The notes under the pieces are model-generated. The model saw only the letters and a program-made list of their open reading frames with translations. It was not told where the DNA came from and did not search any database. From Gemmatimonadota bacterium (GTDB lineage: Bacteria; Gemmatimonadota; Gemmatimonadetes; Gemmatimonadales; Gemmatimonadaceae): a DNA stretch of 9,460 nucleotides. Shown here in pieces: positions 1 through 7,102 of the stretch (its first letter is position 1; each line of letters begins with the position of its first letter). A program made the position numbers and the translations under genes. The stretch covers positions 1-9,460 of the forward strand of contig CANGXK010000076.1 in NCBI GenBank assembly GCA_947457715.1, in the 5' to 3' direction.

Positions 1-1
1 G

Positions 2-196
2 TCGGCCATCATGAACGACGCATTCCATGCAGCCAAGGACACCCTCATCTCGCAATTTGAGAAGGAATATCTGGGGCGACTCACCACGCGCGCCGCGGGG
101 AACCTGTCCAAGGCCGCGCGCCTTGCCGGCATTGATCGCACCACACTTTATCGCCTCATGGAGAAGCATGGCTTCCGCCGTGATGACTGTACGTGA
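2..196 (+). CDS. C-terminal end of a sigma-54-type response regulator (Fis-like HTH), partial at left edge
   Basis: Only the last 64 or so residues are in the window; the frame is open to the left edge, so the visible ATG at 11 is probably internal. The fragment has the pattern of the C-terminal DNA-binding domain of NtrC/AtoC-family activators. A helix with a FEKEYL motif is followed by GNLSKAARLAGI and then the recognition helix DRTTLYRLMEKHG. Family knowledge: such proteins carry a receiver domain and an AAA+ domain that drives sigma-54 RNA polymerase, neither of which can be seen here. It ends 113 bases before the O-acyltransferase gene on the same strand. It may regulate the glycan locus, since NtrC-type regulators are common in exosortase-linked loci, but that is inference. 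A stand-alone Fis-like protein is less likely. Confidence 0.8.
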   Translation, partial: SAIMNDAFHAAKDTLISQFEKEYLGRLTTRAAGNLSKAARLAGIDRTTLYRLMEKHGFRRDDCT

Positions 197-309
197 ACTG
201 CCGCGTGGGCTGACGCACGACATCCGTTCGCCGTTCCGTTCTGTTCTGATACTGGCGGAGCGCCGGCGAAGCGGGCCTGGCGAACCTCCCGCGCGCATAG
301 CACGACGAT

Positions 310-1707
310 ATGCTGTTCAATAGCATCGAATTCATTTTTGCGTTCCTGCCGATCGTGTATGGCGTATTCTGGCTCCTGCCGAATGCGCAATCCCGATACG
401 TGTGGCTCACGATATCCGGCTACGTGTTCTACGGGTGGTGGGATCCGCGCTTCGTGCTGCTCATGGCGTTCTCGACGCTCGTGAGCTTCGGGGCTGGCCT
501 CGGTATGCTGCGCACGGAAGTCGGCTCGCGCGAACGCAAGCTGTTTCTTGTTCTTCCGATTACCGTTGATCTGCTGCTGCTGGGCTTCTTCAAATACACG
601 AACTTTGCGCTCGATACGGTTCGGTCGGTGAGTGGACTCGTCGGCACCGACATCGCCGTGCCGCATCTGAACATCATTTTGCCGATTGGGATTTCCTTCT
701 ACACGTTCCACACGATCAGCTACATCGTGGATGCGTACCGGGGCACGATCACACCGACGCGGAATCTCTGGGAGTTTGCGACGTACGTGTCGCTCTTCTC
801 CCAACTCGTTGCCGGACCGATCGTGCGATTCCGTCAGATCGAGGAAGACCTCGAGCGCATCGGGTCGAGCAGTCGCACGCGCTGGATCGGCCGCGGCATC
901 TCGTTTTTCTGCATCGGGCTGGTCGAAAAGGTGCTGGTGGCCGATACGCTCGCGGCCCTGGTCGATCCCTCGTTTACGAACTGGCAACAGCTGTCGACAG
1001 GCGGCGCCTGGCTTGCCGTGCTGGGCTACACCTTTCAGCTCCTGTTCGACTTCTCCGGCTACAGCACGATGGCCGTGGGCCTTGGCTTCCTCTTCGGCAT
1101 CAGGATTCCGCAGAATTTCAATTCGCCATATCAAGCCCTCAACCCATCGGACTTCTGGGAACGGTGGCACATCTCGCTCTCGAGCTGCCTGCGGGACTAT
1201 CTCTACATCCCGCTCGGGGGGAATCGCCACGGCACCTTCTTGACCTACCGGAATCTGATGTTCACCATGCTGTTCGGTGGGCTCTGGCACGGTGCCTCGT
1301 GGACGTTCGTGTTTTGGGGCTTTTACCACGGCGTGCTGCTCTGCGCGTATCGCTTGTACCGGAAGGCGTGGGACGGCATGCCGCCGTTCCTTCAGCGGGG
1401 CCTGATGTTCAGCGCGGCAATCCTTGGATGGATTTTCTTCCGCGCCACCAGCTTTGCCGAAGCCACCGGAATCCTTCGCAAGATGTTTGTGCCGACGCCA
1501 GGCGTGATCCTGTCGGATGTCGCGCTTTCTCTGGTTCTGTCGGTCATGACGATCGCCGCCTGGTGGAGCCTTCGGGGGCCGAATGCCTTCGAAATGAAGC
1601 ATGAGTGGACGCCTGGCCGCCGCTTTGCGTTCGCCGCCGCGTGCGGCGCCAGCCTCGCCCTGATGGTGACAGCTCGACCGTCGCCGTTCCTGTACTTCCA
1701 GTTCTGA
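310..1707 (+). CDS. Membrane-bound O-acyltransferase (MBOAT), AlgI-like, probable polysaccharide O-acetylation
   Basis: This 465-residue polytopic membrane protein matches the AlgI/DltB branch of the MBOAT family in length and motifs. The start MLFNS is typical of AlgI-like proteins, and an in-frame TAG at 298-300 leaves ATG 310 as the only upstream start; no good Shine-Dalgarno is visible. About ten hydrophobic segments can be read. Key motifs are DFSGYSTMAVGLG, then NFNSPY, then a WERWHISLSS block (His287) running into LRDYLYIPLGGNR, and LWHGASW with His327, which aligns with the catalytic His of AlgI. Known role: it moves acetyl groups from a cytoplasmic donor across the inner membrane for O-acetylation of an extracellular polymer. 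The next gene overlaps it by one base and encodes a plausible SGNH partner. The glycan substrate cannot be told. One variation is Cys after LSS where relatives usually have Trp. Confidence 0.93.
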   Translation: MLFNSIEFIFAFLPIVYGVFWLLPNAQSRYVWLTISGYVFYGWWDPRFVLLMAFSTLVSFGAGLGMLRTEVGSRERKLFLVLPITVDLLLLGFFKYTNFALDTVRSVSGLVGTDIAVPHLNIILPIGISFYTFHTISYIVDAYRGTITPTRNLWEFATYVSLFSQLVAGPIVRFRQIEEDLERIGSSSRTRWIGRGISFFCIGLVEKVLVADTLAALVDPSFTNWQQLSTGGAWLAVLGYTFQLLFDFSGYSTMAVGLGFLFGIRIPQNFNSPYQALNPSDFWERWHISLSSCLRDYLYIPLGGNRHGTFLTYRNLMFTMLFGGLWHGASWTFVFWGFYHGVLLCAYRLYRKAWDGMPPFLQRGLMFSAAILGWIFFRATSFAEATGILRKMFVPTPGVILSDVALSLVLSVMTIAAWWSLRGPNAFEMKHEWTPGRRFAFAAACGASLALMVTARPSPFLYFQF

Positions 1708-2819
1708 TGTCAGACGGACGAACACGGATCGGCTGGATCGCCCTGCTCGGACTGGTCGGTCTGAGCTCGCTGGAGCTCACCGTGCGGATCGACGACTGGG
1801 CTCAGTTCGGCGTGCCGTTGGACGCGTCCGAGGTTGCCCTCGAAGAACTGAGCATCCGGGATTCCCTCGGCGTACACGCGAGAGCCGGCACGCAATTTCG
1901 CCAGTTTCGCATCAACGCCCTCGGCTTCCGCGGACCGGACCTTCCAGCGACGCTTCCGGCTGGGACCAAGGTGATCGTCACGAGCGGCGCCTCCGAGACG
2001 TTCGGCCTGTACGAGCGGGGGGGCGGGGAGTGGCCGCAACAGCTGCGCCTTCAGCTCACCAGGCGATGCGCGCAACCGATCGTCGTACTCAACGCCGCCT
2101 TTGCCGGCATGTCGCTACCGACGGTTCGGCAAGACATCGCCAAGCGAATTCTCCCACTCCGGCCGAATGCGGTCGTCTACTATCCGACACCGATGCAGTA
2201 CCTCGGGGAGCAGCTCCCCGAGGCGACCCTCCCATCCTTCGATCCGATCACGCCCCCCGCGCGGTGGCGGCCGAGGGCGACTCCTCGGTTCAGGGATGCG
2301 TTCAAACGTGCGGTGCCGACCCCGGTCCTCGATTTTCTTCGCGTCGTCGACACACGGCGTAACCGCACAAAAGCACGGGTCGAAGTCAGTTCGACCGTGC
2401 CCATGGACCGCGTTGACGCGTTTGAAGAAGACCTGCGAGGACTGGTGGGTGACCTGAAGCGTGCGGGCGTACCGGCGGTGCTCGCCGTGCACCAGAATCG
2501 CTTTGCCGACGTGTCGTCAGCGGAAAGCCAGCGATATCTTCGCGCCTGGGAGCGCTTCTATCCGCGCTACACCGGGATGACGATCCTCCAATTCGACAGC
2601 GTGGCGGCCGAGCGAACCAAGCGCGTGGCGGCCGATTCGGCCGTGCTGGTCGTTGACGCTCGCCAAGCGCTTCGGCGCACCACGGTTCCGGTGTTCGCAG
2701 ATTTCTCGCATTTCAATGACGCGGGAGCTGCCATCGTCGGGGGGGAGGTCGCTCAGGCACTGGCGCCATCCCTGTGCGGATCCGGTGAGAGGTCGACCAT
2801 GCCTGACAGCCGGCAATAG
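1707..2819 (+). CDS. SGNH/GDSL-hydrolase-like protein paired with the MBOAT, membrane-anchored
   Basis: The start is ATG 1707, which overlaps the stop of the MBOAT gene (TGATG); the frame is open further upstream, but that part lies inside the MBOAT gene. The product is 370 residues. A hydrophobic stretch at about residues 6-22 looks like a signal anchor, placing the rest outside the inner membrane. The SGNH pattern is readable though divergent. TSGASETFG carries the candidate nucleophile Ser96, VLNAAFAGMS resembles block II with its Gly, and DFSHFNDAG near the C-terminus supplies Asp332 and His335 of the DxxH block. Family knowledge: SGNH proteins next to MBOAT proteins (AlgJ/AlgX, PatB type) complete acetyl transfer onto the glycan or remove acetyl groups. 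The coupling makes a joint role very likely; esterase versus transferase cannot be decided. Block III (GxND) is not clear. Confidence 0.75.
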   Translation: MSDGRTRIGWIALLGLVGLSSLELTVRIDDWAQFGVPLDASEVALEELSIRDSLGVHARAGTQFRQFRINALGFRGPDLPATLPAGTKVIVTSGASETFGLYERGGGEWPQQLRLQLTRRCAQPIVVLNAAFAGMSLPTVRQDIAKRILPLRPNAVVYYPTPMQYLGEQLPEATLPSFDPITPPARWRPRATPRFRDAFKRAVPTPVLDFLRVVDTRRNRTKARVEVSSTVPMDRVDAFEEDLRGLVGDLKRAGVPAVLAVHQNRFADVSSAESQRYLRAWERFYPRYTGMTILQFDSVAAERTKRVAADSAVLVVDARQALRRTTVPVFADFSHFNDAGAAIVGGEVAQALAPSLCGSGERSTMPDSRQ

Positions 2820-2826
2820 CACGTGG

Positions 2827-2858
2827 TTGACACCGACCGCCAGACATCTGCGTATCTT
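2827..2858 (+). promoter_or_regulatory. Candidate promoter for the citrate synthase gene
   Basis: In the 81-base gap before citrate synthase there is a perfect TTGACA (2827-2832) and, after 20 bases, TATCTT (2853-2858), continuing as TATCTTTA. The spacing is longer than the 17 bases preferred by sigma-70. Read as TTG-N23-TAtcTTTa, it is closer to the -33/-7 pattern known from Bacteroidetes. No experimental support is available from sequence. If real, citrate synthase and the genes behind it have their own transcription start, separate from the MBOAT pair. Confidence 0.45.
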
Positions 2859-2885
2859 TATCGGATCCCCGATTGTTGTCACCCC

Positions 2886-2891
2886 AAGGAG
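2886..2891 (+). promoter_or_regulatory. Ribosome binding site of citrate synthase
   Basis: AAGGAG lies 9 bases before ATG 2901. It decides the start: the open frame reaches back to a GTG at 2823, but that would place the candidate promoter inside the coding region and add residues without resemblance to citrate synthase. Confidence 0.8.
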
Positions 2892-2900
2892 CCGTTTGCG

Positions 2901-4280
2901 ATGAGTCAGTCGAGCACACCCACCCCCGCCCCGTCCGCCGCCGACGCCCTCGAGATCCGCGACAACCGGACCGGGAGCAGCTACAGCGCGACGGTCCGTA
3001 CCGAAGGGCCGGAGGGCGACACGTACGTGCGTGCCATGGATTTGCGCGCGGTCAGACGCGAGCCGGGTGAGTTCGGCTTGCTGAGCTACGATCCAGCCTT
3101 TATGAACACCGCTTCGTGCCGGAGCGCGATCACGTTCATCGATGGCGACAAGGGCATTCTGCGTTACCGCGGCTACCCGATCGAGCAGCTCGCCGAGAAC
3201 GCGACCTTCCTCGAAGTCGCCTACCTGCTCCGTCACGGTGAATTGCCGAATCAGGGGCAGTACGACACGTGGGTGCACGACATCACGTTCCATACGTACG
3301 TGCACGAGAACATCCGGAAGTTCCTCGAAGGGTTCCGGTACGACGCACATCCGATGTCGATGATGTGCAGCGCCACGGCCGCCCTCTCGAGCTTCTATCC
3401 GCAGGCGCGCGACATTCACGATCCGCAGCAGCGCTACATCTCCATGATTCGCCTGATGGCGAAGCTGCCTACGATCGCCGCATTCGCCTATCGGCACGTG
3501 AAGGGCCTGCCGTTCATCTATCCGGATAACGATCTCGGCTATACCGAGAACTTCCTCTCGATGATCGCGCGCATGTCGGAGCCCAAGTATGAGGCAAATC
3601 CGGTATTCGTGAAGGCGCTGGAAGTGCTCTTCATCCTGCATGCCGACCACGAGCAGAATTGCAGCACCAGTGCGGTGCGCGCGATCGGTTCGAGTGGCGT
3701 GGATCCGTTCTCGGCCGTCGCCGGCGGCATCGCGGCGCTGTTCGGCCCGTTGCACGGCGGTGCCAACGAAGCGGTGTTGCGCATGATCAGCGACATCGGC
3801 GACGTGAAGAACATCCCGGCGTTCATCGAATCGGTGAAAAGCGGCAAGGGAGAACACCGTCTCATGGGCTTCGGGCATCGCGTATACAAGAGCTACGATC
3901 CGCGGGCACGCATCGTGAAGAAGCTGGCCGATGACGTCTTCGCCCAAGTCGGGATGGACAAGGATTTGGAGATCGCCCTGGAGCTTGAGCGCATCGCCCT
4001 CAGCGACGACTACTTCATTGCCCGCAAGCTGTATCCGAACGTCGACTTCTATACCGGACTGATCTATCGCTCCATGGCGTTCCCGACCGACTTCTTCACC
4101 GTGCTGTTCGCGGTGGCGCGCGTGTCAGGATGGATGGCGCAGTGGGAGGAAATGATTCTCGACAAGGAGCAGAAGATCGCGCGCCCGCGTCAGATCTACA
4201 TCGGCGAAGGCGAGCGCCAGTACACGGATCAGCTGAGCGACAAGTTTCCACGCGCCCGAAAGGACAGCATTCGCAAGTGA
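2901..4280 (+). CDS. gltA: Citrate synthase (type II, GltA-like)
   Basis: A complete 459-residue protein that condenses acetyl-CoA with oxaloacetate to citrate, the entry step of the TCA cycle, in the cytoplasm. It aligns through its length with E. coli GltA. The block ITFIDGDKGILRYRGYPI is followed by HADHEQN, then GPLHGGANEAV with His285, MGFGHRVYKSYDPRA with His326, and NVDFYTG with Asp382. These are the equivalents of the catalytic His264, His305 and Asp362 of E. coli. The C-terminal KIARPRQIYIGE is also typical. It is about 30 residues longer than E. coli GltA, mostly from a Ser/Thr/Pro/Ala-rich N-terminal tail before residue 20. No frameshift or lost active-site residue is seen, so it should be active. 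Its stop overlaps the ATG of a polysaccharide deacetylase by one base, an unusual partner. A 2-methylcitrate synthase is less likely given the GltA-like motifs. Confidence 0.96.
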   Translation: MSQSSTPTPAPSAADALEIRDNRTGSSYSATVRTEGPEGDTYVRAMDLRAVRREPGEFGLLSYDPAFMNTASCRSAITFIDGDKGILRYRGYPIEQLAENATFLEVAYLLRHGELPNQGQYDTWVHDITFHTYVHENIRKFLEGFRYDAHPMSMMCSATAALSSFYPQARDIHDPQQRYISMIRLMAKLPTIAAFAYRHVKGLPFIYPDNDLGYTENFLSMIARMSEPKYEANPVFVKALEVLFILHADHEQNCSTSAVRAIGSSGVDPFSAVAGGIAALFGPLHGGANEAVLRMISDIGDVKNIPAFIESVKSGKGEHRLMGFGHRVYKSYDPRARIVKKLADDVFAQVGMDKDLEIALELERIALSDDYFIARKLYPNVDFYTGLIYRSMAFPTDFFTVLFAVARVSGWMAQWEEMILDKEQKIARPRQIYIGEGERQYTDQLSDKFPRARKDSIRK

Positions 4281-5179
4281 TGCCTACTGGCCCGGGAACG
4301 CTCGCCGGTACGGCGTGCCCTCCCGGCGCCGGTCAGGCGCGACCAGTCTTCACGGTTGACGTGGAAGACTGGTTTCAGGTCAGTGCGTTCGACCGGACGG
4401 TCTCACGCGACTCGTGGAATGCCCGCGAGTCGCGCGTGGAACACAACACCGACCGAATGCTCACGCTCCTGAATGACACGGGAGCGCTCGGTACATTCTT
4501 CACGCTTGGCTGGGTCGCGAAACGTTTTCCGCAGTTGGTGCGTCGTATCGTCGACGCCGGACATGAAGTGGCGTCGCACGGTTTCTGGCATCAACGCATT
4601 CCGACGATCAACGAGGCCGAGTTCCGCGAGGACGTGCGTTCGGCGAAGTCCGCGCTCGAGGATGCCGCTGGCGTGGCCGTTGTCGGCTATCGAGCGCCGT
4701 CGTTCTCGCTCACCGATGACGTACGGTGGGCGGCGCGTGTGTTGGTCGAGGAAGGCTATACGTACGACTCGAGTCGCTTTCCGATCGCGCGACGCGGCTA
4801 CGGCACCGCCAGCGGTCGGTGCGACCCGCACATCCTCGAGACGGAGGCTGGGCCACTGGCCGAGTATCCGCCGGCCGTATGGAAGGTGCTTGGGGCGCGC
4901 GTGCCGGTGGCCGGGGGCGGGTGGTTCCGCCAGCTCCCGCTCTGGGTCATTCAGCGCGGACTCGGTGCCGTGCTTCGCACCGGACAGCCGGCCGTGTTCT
5001 ATATCCACCCGTGGGAGATCGACCCGGATCAGCCACGGCTCGCCGTCGGCACGTTGACGACGATTCGCCATTACCGTGGACTGCGCGTGGCCGAGTCGCG
5101 GCTGCGCACGCTCTTGTGCACATGGCGCTTCACCTCGTTCCAACACCTCTCGCTACCGATGCCCCCCGCTTCCGTATGA
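4280..5179 (+). CDS. Polysaccharide deacetylase, DUF3473 / XrtA (PEP-CTERM)-associated type
   Basis: The start is ATG 4280, overlapping the citrate synthase stop (TGATG); AAAGGA at 4259-4264 is a possible but distant ribosome site. The 299-residue product is a carbohydrate esterase family 4 (NodB-like) metal-dependent deacetylase. Motif 1 is FTVDVEDWFQVSAFD (Asp27, Asp30), the metal motif is SHGFWH (His100, His104), the arginine motif is RAPSFS (Arg138), and the late His lies in FYIHPWEID (His243). The VDVEDWFQVSAF signature and the HPWE ending are those of the subfamily found in exosortase A/PEP-CTERM exopolysaccharide clusters. Role (known for the family, inferred here): removal of N- or O-acetyl groups from the glycan or its lipid-linked precursor. 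No signal peptide is visible. The next gene, FemAB-like, overlaps it by four bases, a neighbour expected for this subfamily. Confidence 0.92.
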   Translation: MPTGPGTLAGTACPPGAGQARPVFTVDVEDWFQVSAFDRTVSRDSWNARESRVEHNTDRMLTLLNDTGALGTFFTLGWVAKRFPQLVRRIVDAGHEVASHGFWHQRIPTINEAEFREDVRSAKSALEDAAGVAVVGYRAPSFSLTDDVRWAARVLVEEGYTYDSSRFPIARRGYGTASGRCDPHILETEAGPLAEYPPAVWKVLGARVPVAGGGWFRQLPLWVIQRGLGAVLRTGQPAVFYIHPWEIDPDQPRLAVGTLTTIRHYRGLRVAESRLRTLLCTWRFTSFQHLSLPMPPASV

Positions 5180-6201
5180 CCAACAGCCTGCGCATCGAGC
5201 CGGCAACTGATGGCGTCGCGTGGAATCGATTCGTGGAGCGCGCTCCTGACGGCAGCACTTTTCACCGCTGGGAGTGGCGTGATGTGTATCAGGAGAGCTA
5301 CGGGCACGAGACGCCGTACCTAGCGGCGTATCAGGACCGCGAGCTCGTCGGTGTGCTGCCGCTGGTGCGCGTGCGGTCGCGCATCTTCGGCCACTATCTG
5401 ATCTCGTCACCGTTCGTGAGTTACGGTGGTCCGCTGGGCGATTCGAGCGCACAGCGCGCCTTGAGCGCGCACGCGACCAGCATTGCGAACGGTGCCAAAC
5501 TGGTGGAGCTCCGTTCGCGTCAGCCCATCGACACCGACCTGACGCAGGTCTCGCGTAAAATCACGGTCGTTCGCGATTTGGTCATCGGTGATTACGAAGC
5601 GACGTTCAAGGGGTTTGACAGCAAGTTGCGCAGTCAGATCCGCCGGGCCGAGCGCGATGGCGTGGTGGTACGTTTCGGTCGCGATCAGATCAGCGCCTTC
5701 CATCGGGTGTTCGCCGAGCATATGCGCGACCTCGGTTCACCGGCTCATGGTCAGGCGTTTTTCGAGCGGATCGCCGATGCACTGGCAGACCGCGTGTGGA
5801 TCGGCGTGGCCTATCTCGGTGACATGCCCATCGCCGGTGGGTTTGCAATCGAGAATGGCGACGAGGTGGAGATCTCGTGGGCGTCGGCGTTGCGTCGGTA
5901 CTCGAAGATCGCCCCAAACATGGCGCTCTATGGCGCGTTCATTCGCCGGGCCTGTGAGCGCCAGTTTGCCGTGTTCAACTTCGGGCGCTGCACGCCGCAG
6001 TCGGGGACGCACAAGTTCAAGCAGCAATGGGGGTCGCGCGACGTACCGCTGGCCTGGTATCAGTACAGTCGAAGTGGCGGAGAAAGTGCACCACCCAACC
6101 CGGATCAGGGTGCCTTTGCGCTTGCCGTCAAAGTCTGGCAGAAGCTCCCGATCGTCGTGACCGGACCACTGGGCGCACGACTCATCGGCGGAATCCCGTG
6201 A
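5176..6201 (+). CDS. FemAB-like GNAT-fold acyltransferase, XrtA/PEP-CTERM-associated type
   Basis: The 341-residue product starts at ATG 5176, giving a four-base ATGA overlap with the deacetylase stop. It has the two-lobed GNAT layout of FemAB-related proteins. The N-terminal block holds STFHRWEWRDVYQESYGH and the second lobe holds LRSQIRRAERDGV at about residue 150. A DLGSPAHGQAFFERI block lies near residue 190 and GRCTPQSGTHKFKQQWG near 270-286. These blocks match the FemAB-like subfamily that accompanies exosortase A loci. Family knowledge: FemAB proteins transfer amino acids from aminoacyl-tRNA to cell-wall precursors; in exopolysaccharide loci the actual donor and acceptor are unknown. 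It probably modifies the same glycan as the neighbouring deacetylases, perhaps acting on a freed amino group (inference). No membrane segment or signal peptide is seen. Confidence 0.9.
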   Translation: MTNSLRIEPATDGVAWNRFVERAPDGSTFHRWEWRDVYQESYGHETPYLAAYQDRELVGVLPLVRVRSRIFGHYLISSPFVSYGGPLGDSSAQRALSAHATSIANGAKLVELRSRQPIDTDLTQVSRKITVVRDLVIGDYEATFKGFDSKLRSQIRRAERDGVVVRFGRDQISAFHRVFAEHMRDLGSPAHGQAFFERIADALADRVWIGVAYLGDMPIAGGFAIENGDEVEISWASALRRYSKIAPNMALYGAFIRRACERQFAVFNFGRCTPQSGTHKFKQQWGSRDVPLAWYQYSRSGGESAPPNPDQGAFALAVKVWQKLPIVVTGPLGARLIGGIP

Positions 6202-6209
6202 ACGTGCGA

Positions 6210-6240
6210 GTGCACTAGCGTGACAATGCGTGCACTAGCG
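6210..6240 (+). repeat. Two 11-bp direct repeats at the FemAB/deacetylase junction
   Basis: GTGCACTAGCG occurs at 6210-6220 and again at 6230-6240, separated by nine bases, giving a 20-base period (about two helical turns). Each copy contains the palindrome GTGCAC. The first copy lies after the FemAB stop and its last base is the G of the GTG start at 6220. It may be a small tandem duplication or a protein-binding site in the leader of the second deacetylase. Confidence 0.6.
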
Positions 6241-7101
6241 CGCGGTGCAGCGGAGCGCGGGATGTGCGCACTGCCAGCGCGTACGAGGCCAGGCGATCGG
6301 CTCATCCTCGCGTACCACAATGTGGTGCCCACGGATTGGGCCCCACGCGGCGACCAGTCGCTGCATTTGCCGGTGGATCGCTTTGAAGATCAACTCCGGA
6401 TGATTCGAGAGGAGGCAGACATCGTTCCGCTGATGGAACTGCTCACGATGCACGCGCCGAACGCCCGACGCGTGGCGATCACCTTCGATGATGCGTACGC
6501 CTCGGCCTTGGCGCTCGGAGTGGCTGCATGCGTGGCAGCGGGCGCCCCCTGCACCATTTTCGTGACACCGTGCCTGCTTGGGTGCGTTCCCTATTGGGAT
6601 CGGGCGGCTGACGCGGGTAGGTGGTCCGCTGCGGATCGAGAGCGCTTTCTGTGGCAGCATCGCGGCGTGCCGCCGGCCGAGGACGACACCGGGTACTCGT
6701 CGTGCGCCACCCTGCGCATCGCCGAGTACTCACAACTCCACGCCGCCGTCGACGCCACGCCCGTCAGCATCGGCAATCACACGATGCACCACCGGAATCT
6801 CGGAGCGCTTTCGGCCGAGGAAGCCAGCGAGGAGATTGCGAAGGCCGACCACTGGCTGCGCCAGCGATTTCCCGCGCAGTACGTGCCGGTTCTTGCCAAC
6901 CCATTTGGACTTTCAGCCAAGGACGCCGAGTCGGCCTGCCGGATAGCAGCCATCAAGTTCGCGCTCGGCGTCACGGGGGGCTGGATTGCGTCGGGTGCTT
7001 CCCCGGAACGAATGCAGATGCCGCGTTGGAACGTGCCGGCCGGCGTGAGCCGAGAGGGATTCTCGCTTCGCTTGCGCGGGCGAATGGGCAGTCGATCGTA
7101 G
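6220..7101 (+). CDS. Polysaccharide deacetylase (CE4/NodB domain), second copy in the locus
   Basis: The 293-residue reading from GTG 6220 is the longest form; ATG 6226 and ATG 6262 are also possible. The last has GGAG six bases upstream and would give 279 residues beginning just before the domain. The CE4 domain shows RLILAYHNVVP near the N-terminus, then AITFDDAYAS (metal/base Asp90 and Asp91), then GNHTMHH giving the H-T-M-H-H metal motif (His187, His191). FDDAY replaces the common FDDGY. No signal peptide is evident, so cytoplasmic action on a precursor is plausible but unproven. It is only distantly like the DUF3473 deacetylase two genes upstream, so it is not a recent duplicate and may act on another sugar. 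It lies 18 bases after the FemAB-like gene and probably ends the plus-strand operon. Confidence 0.88.
   Translation: MTMRALARGAAERGMCALPARTRPGDRLILAYHNVVPTDWAPRGDQSLHLPVDRFEDQLRMIREEADIVPLMELLTMHAPNARRVAITFDDAYASALALGVAACVAAGAPCTIFVTPCLLGCVPYWDRAADAGRWSAADRERFLWQHRGVPPAEDDTGYSSCATLRIAEYSQLHAAVDATPVSIGNHTMHHRNLGALSAEEASEEIAKADHWLRQRFPAQYVPVLANPFGLSAKDAESACRIAAIKFALGVTGGWIASGASPERMQMPRWNVPAGVSREGFSLRLRGRMGSRS
6252..6255 (+). promoter_or_regulatory. Possible ribosome binding site favouring the ATG 6262 start
   Basis: GGAG sits six bases before the in-frame ATG at 6262, whereas no purine-rich site precedes GTG 6220 or ATG 6226. The shorter start would leave both direct repeats in the untranslated leader. 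Confidence 0.4.
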
Positions 7102-7102
7102 C

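Noticed and set aside
252..266. Short hairpin (6-bp stem including a G-T pair, 3-base loop) between the regulator and MBOAT genes
   Set aside because: It has a small stem and no T-run, and such structures arise often by chance in GC-rich DNA; not strong enough to call a terminator.
197..309. Sigma-54 promoter search upstream of the MBOAT gene, prompted by the NtrC-like regulator
   Set aside because: TGGC occurs twice but no TTGC-like -12 element is found at the required spacing.
148..1725. Long minus-strand open frame (525 codons) opposite the MBOAT gene
   Set aside because: It is antisense to a well-supported gene, is extremely rich in Arg, His and Glu with no recognisable domain, and is explained by high-GC codon bias.
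2823..2900. N-terminal extension of citrate synthase from GTG 2823
   Set aside because: It would cover the promoter-like element and ribosome site, and the added residues do not resemble the family; ATG 2901 has AAGGAG at good distance.
2517..3947. Long minus-strand open frame (476 codons) opposite citrate synthase
   Set aside because: It is complementary to the conserved citrate synthase coding sequence, with charged low-similarity content and no family motif; a codon-bias shadow.
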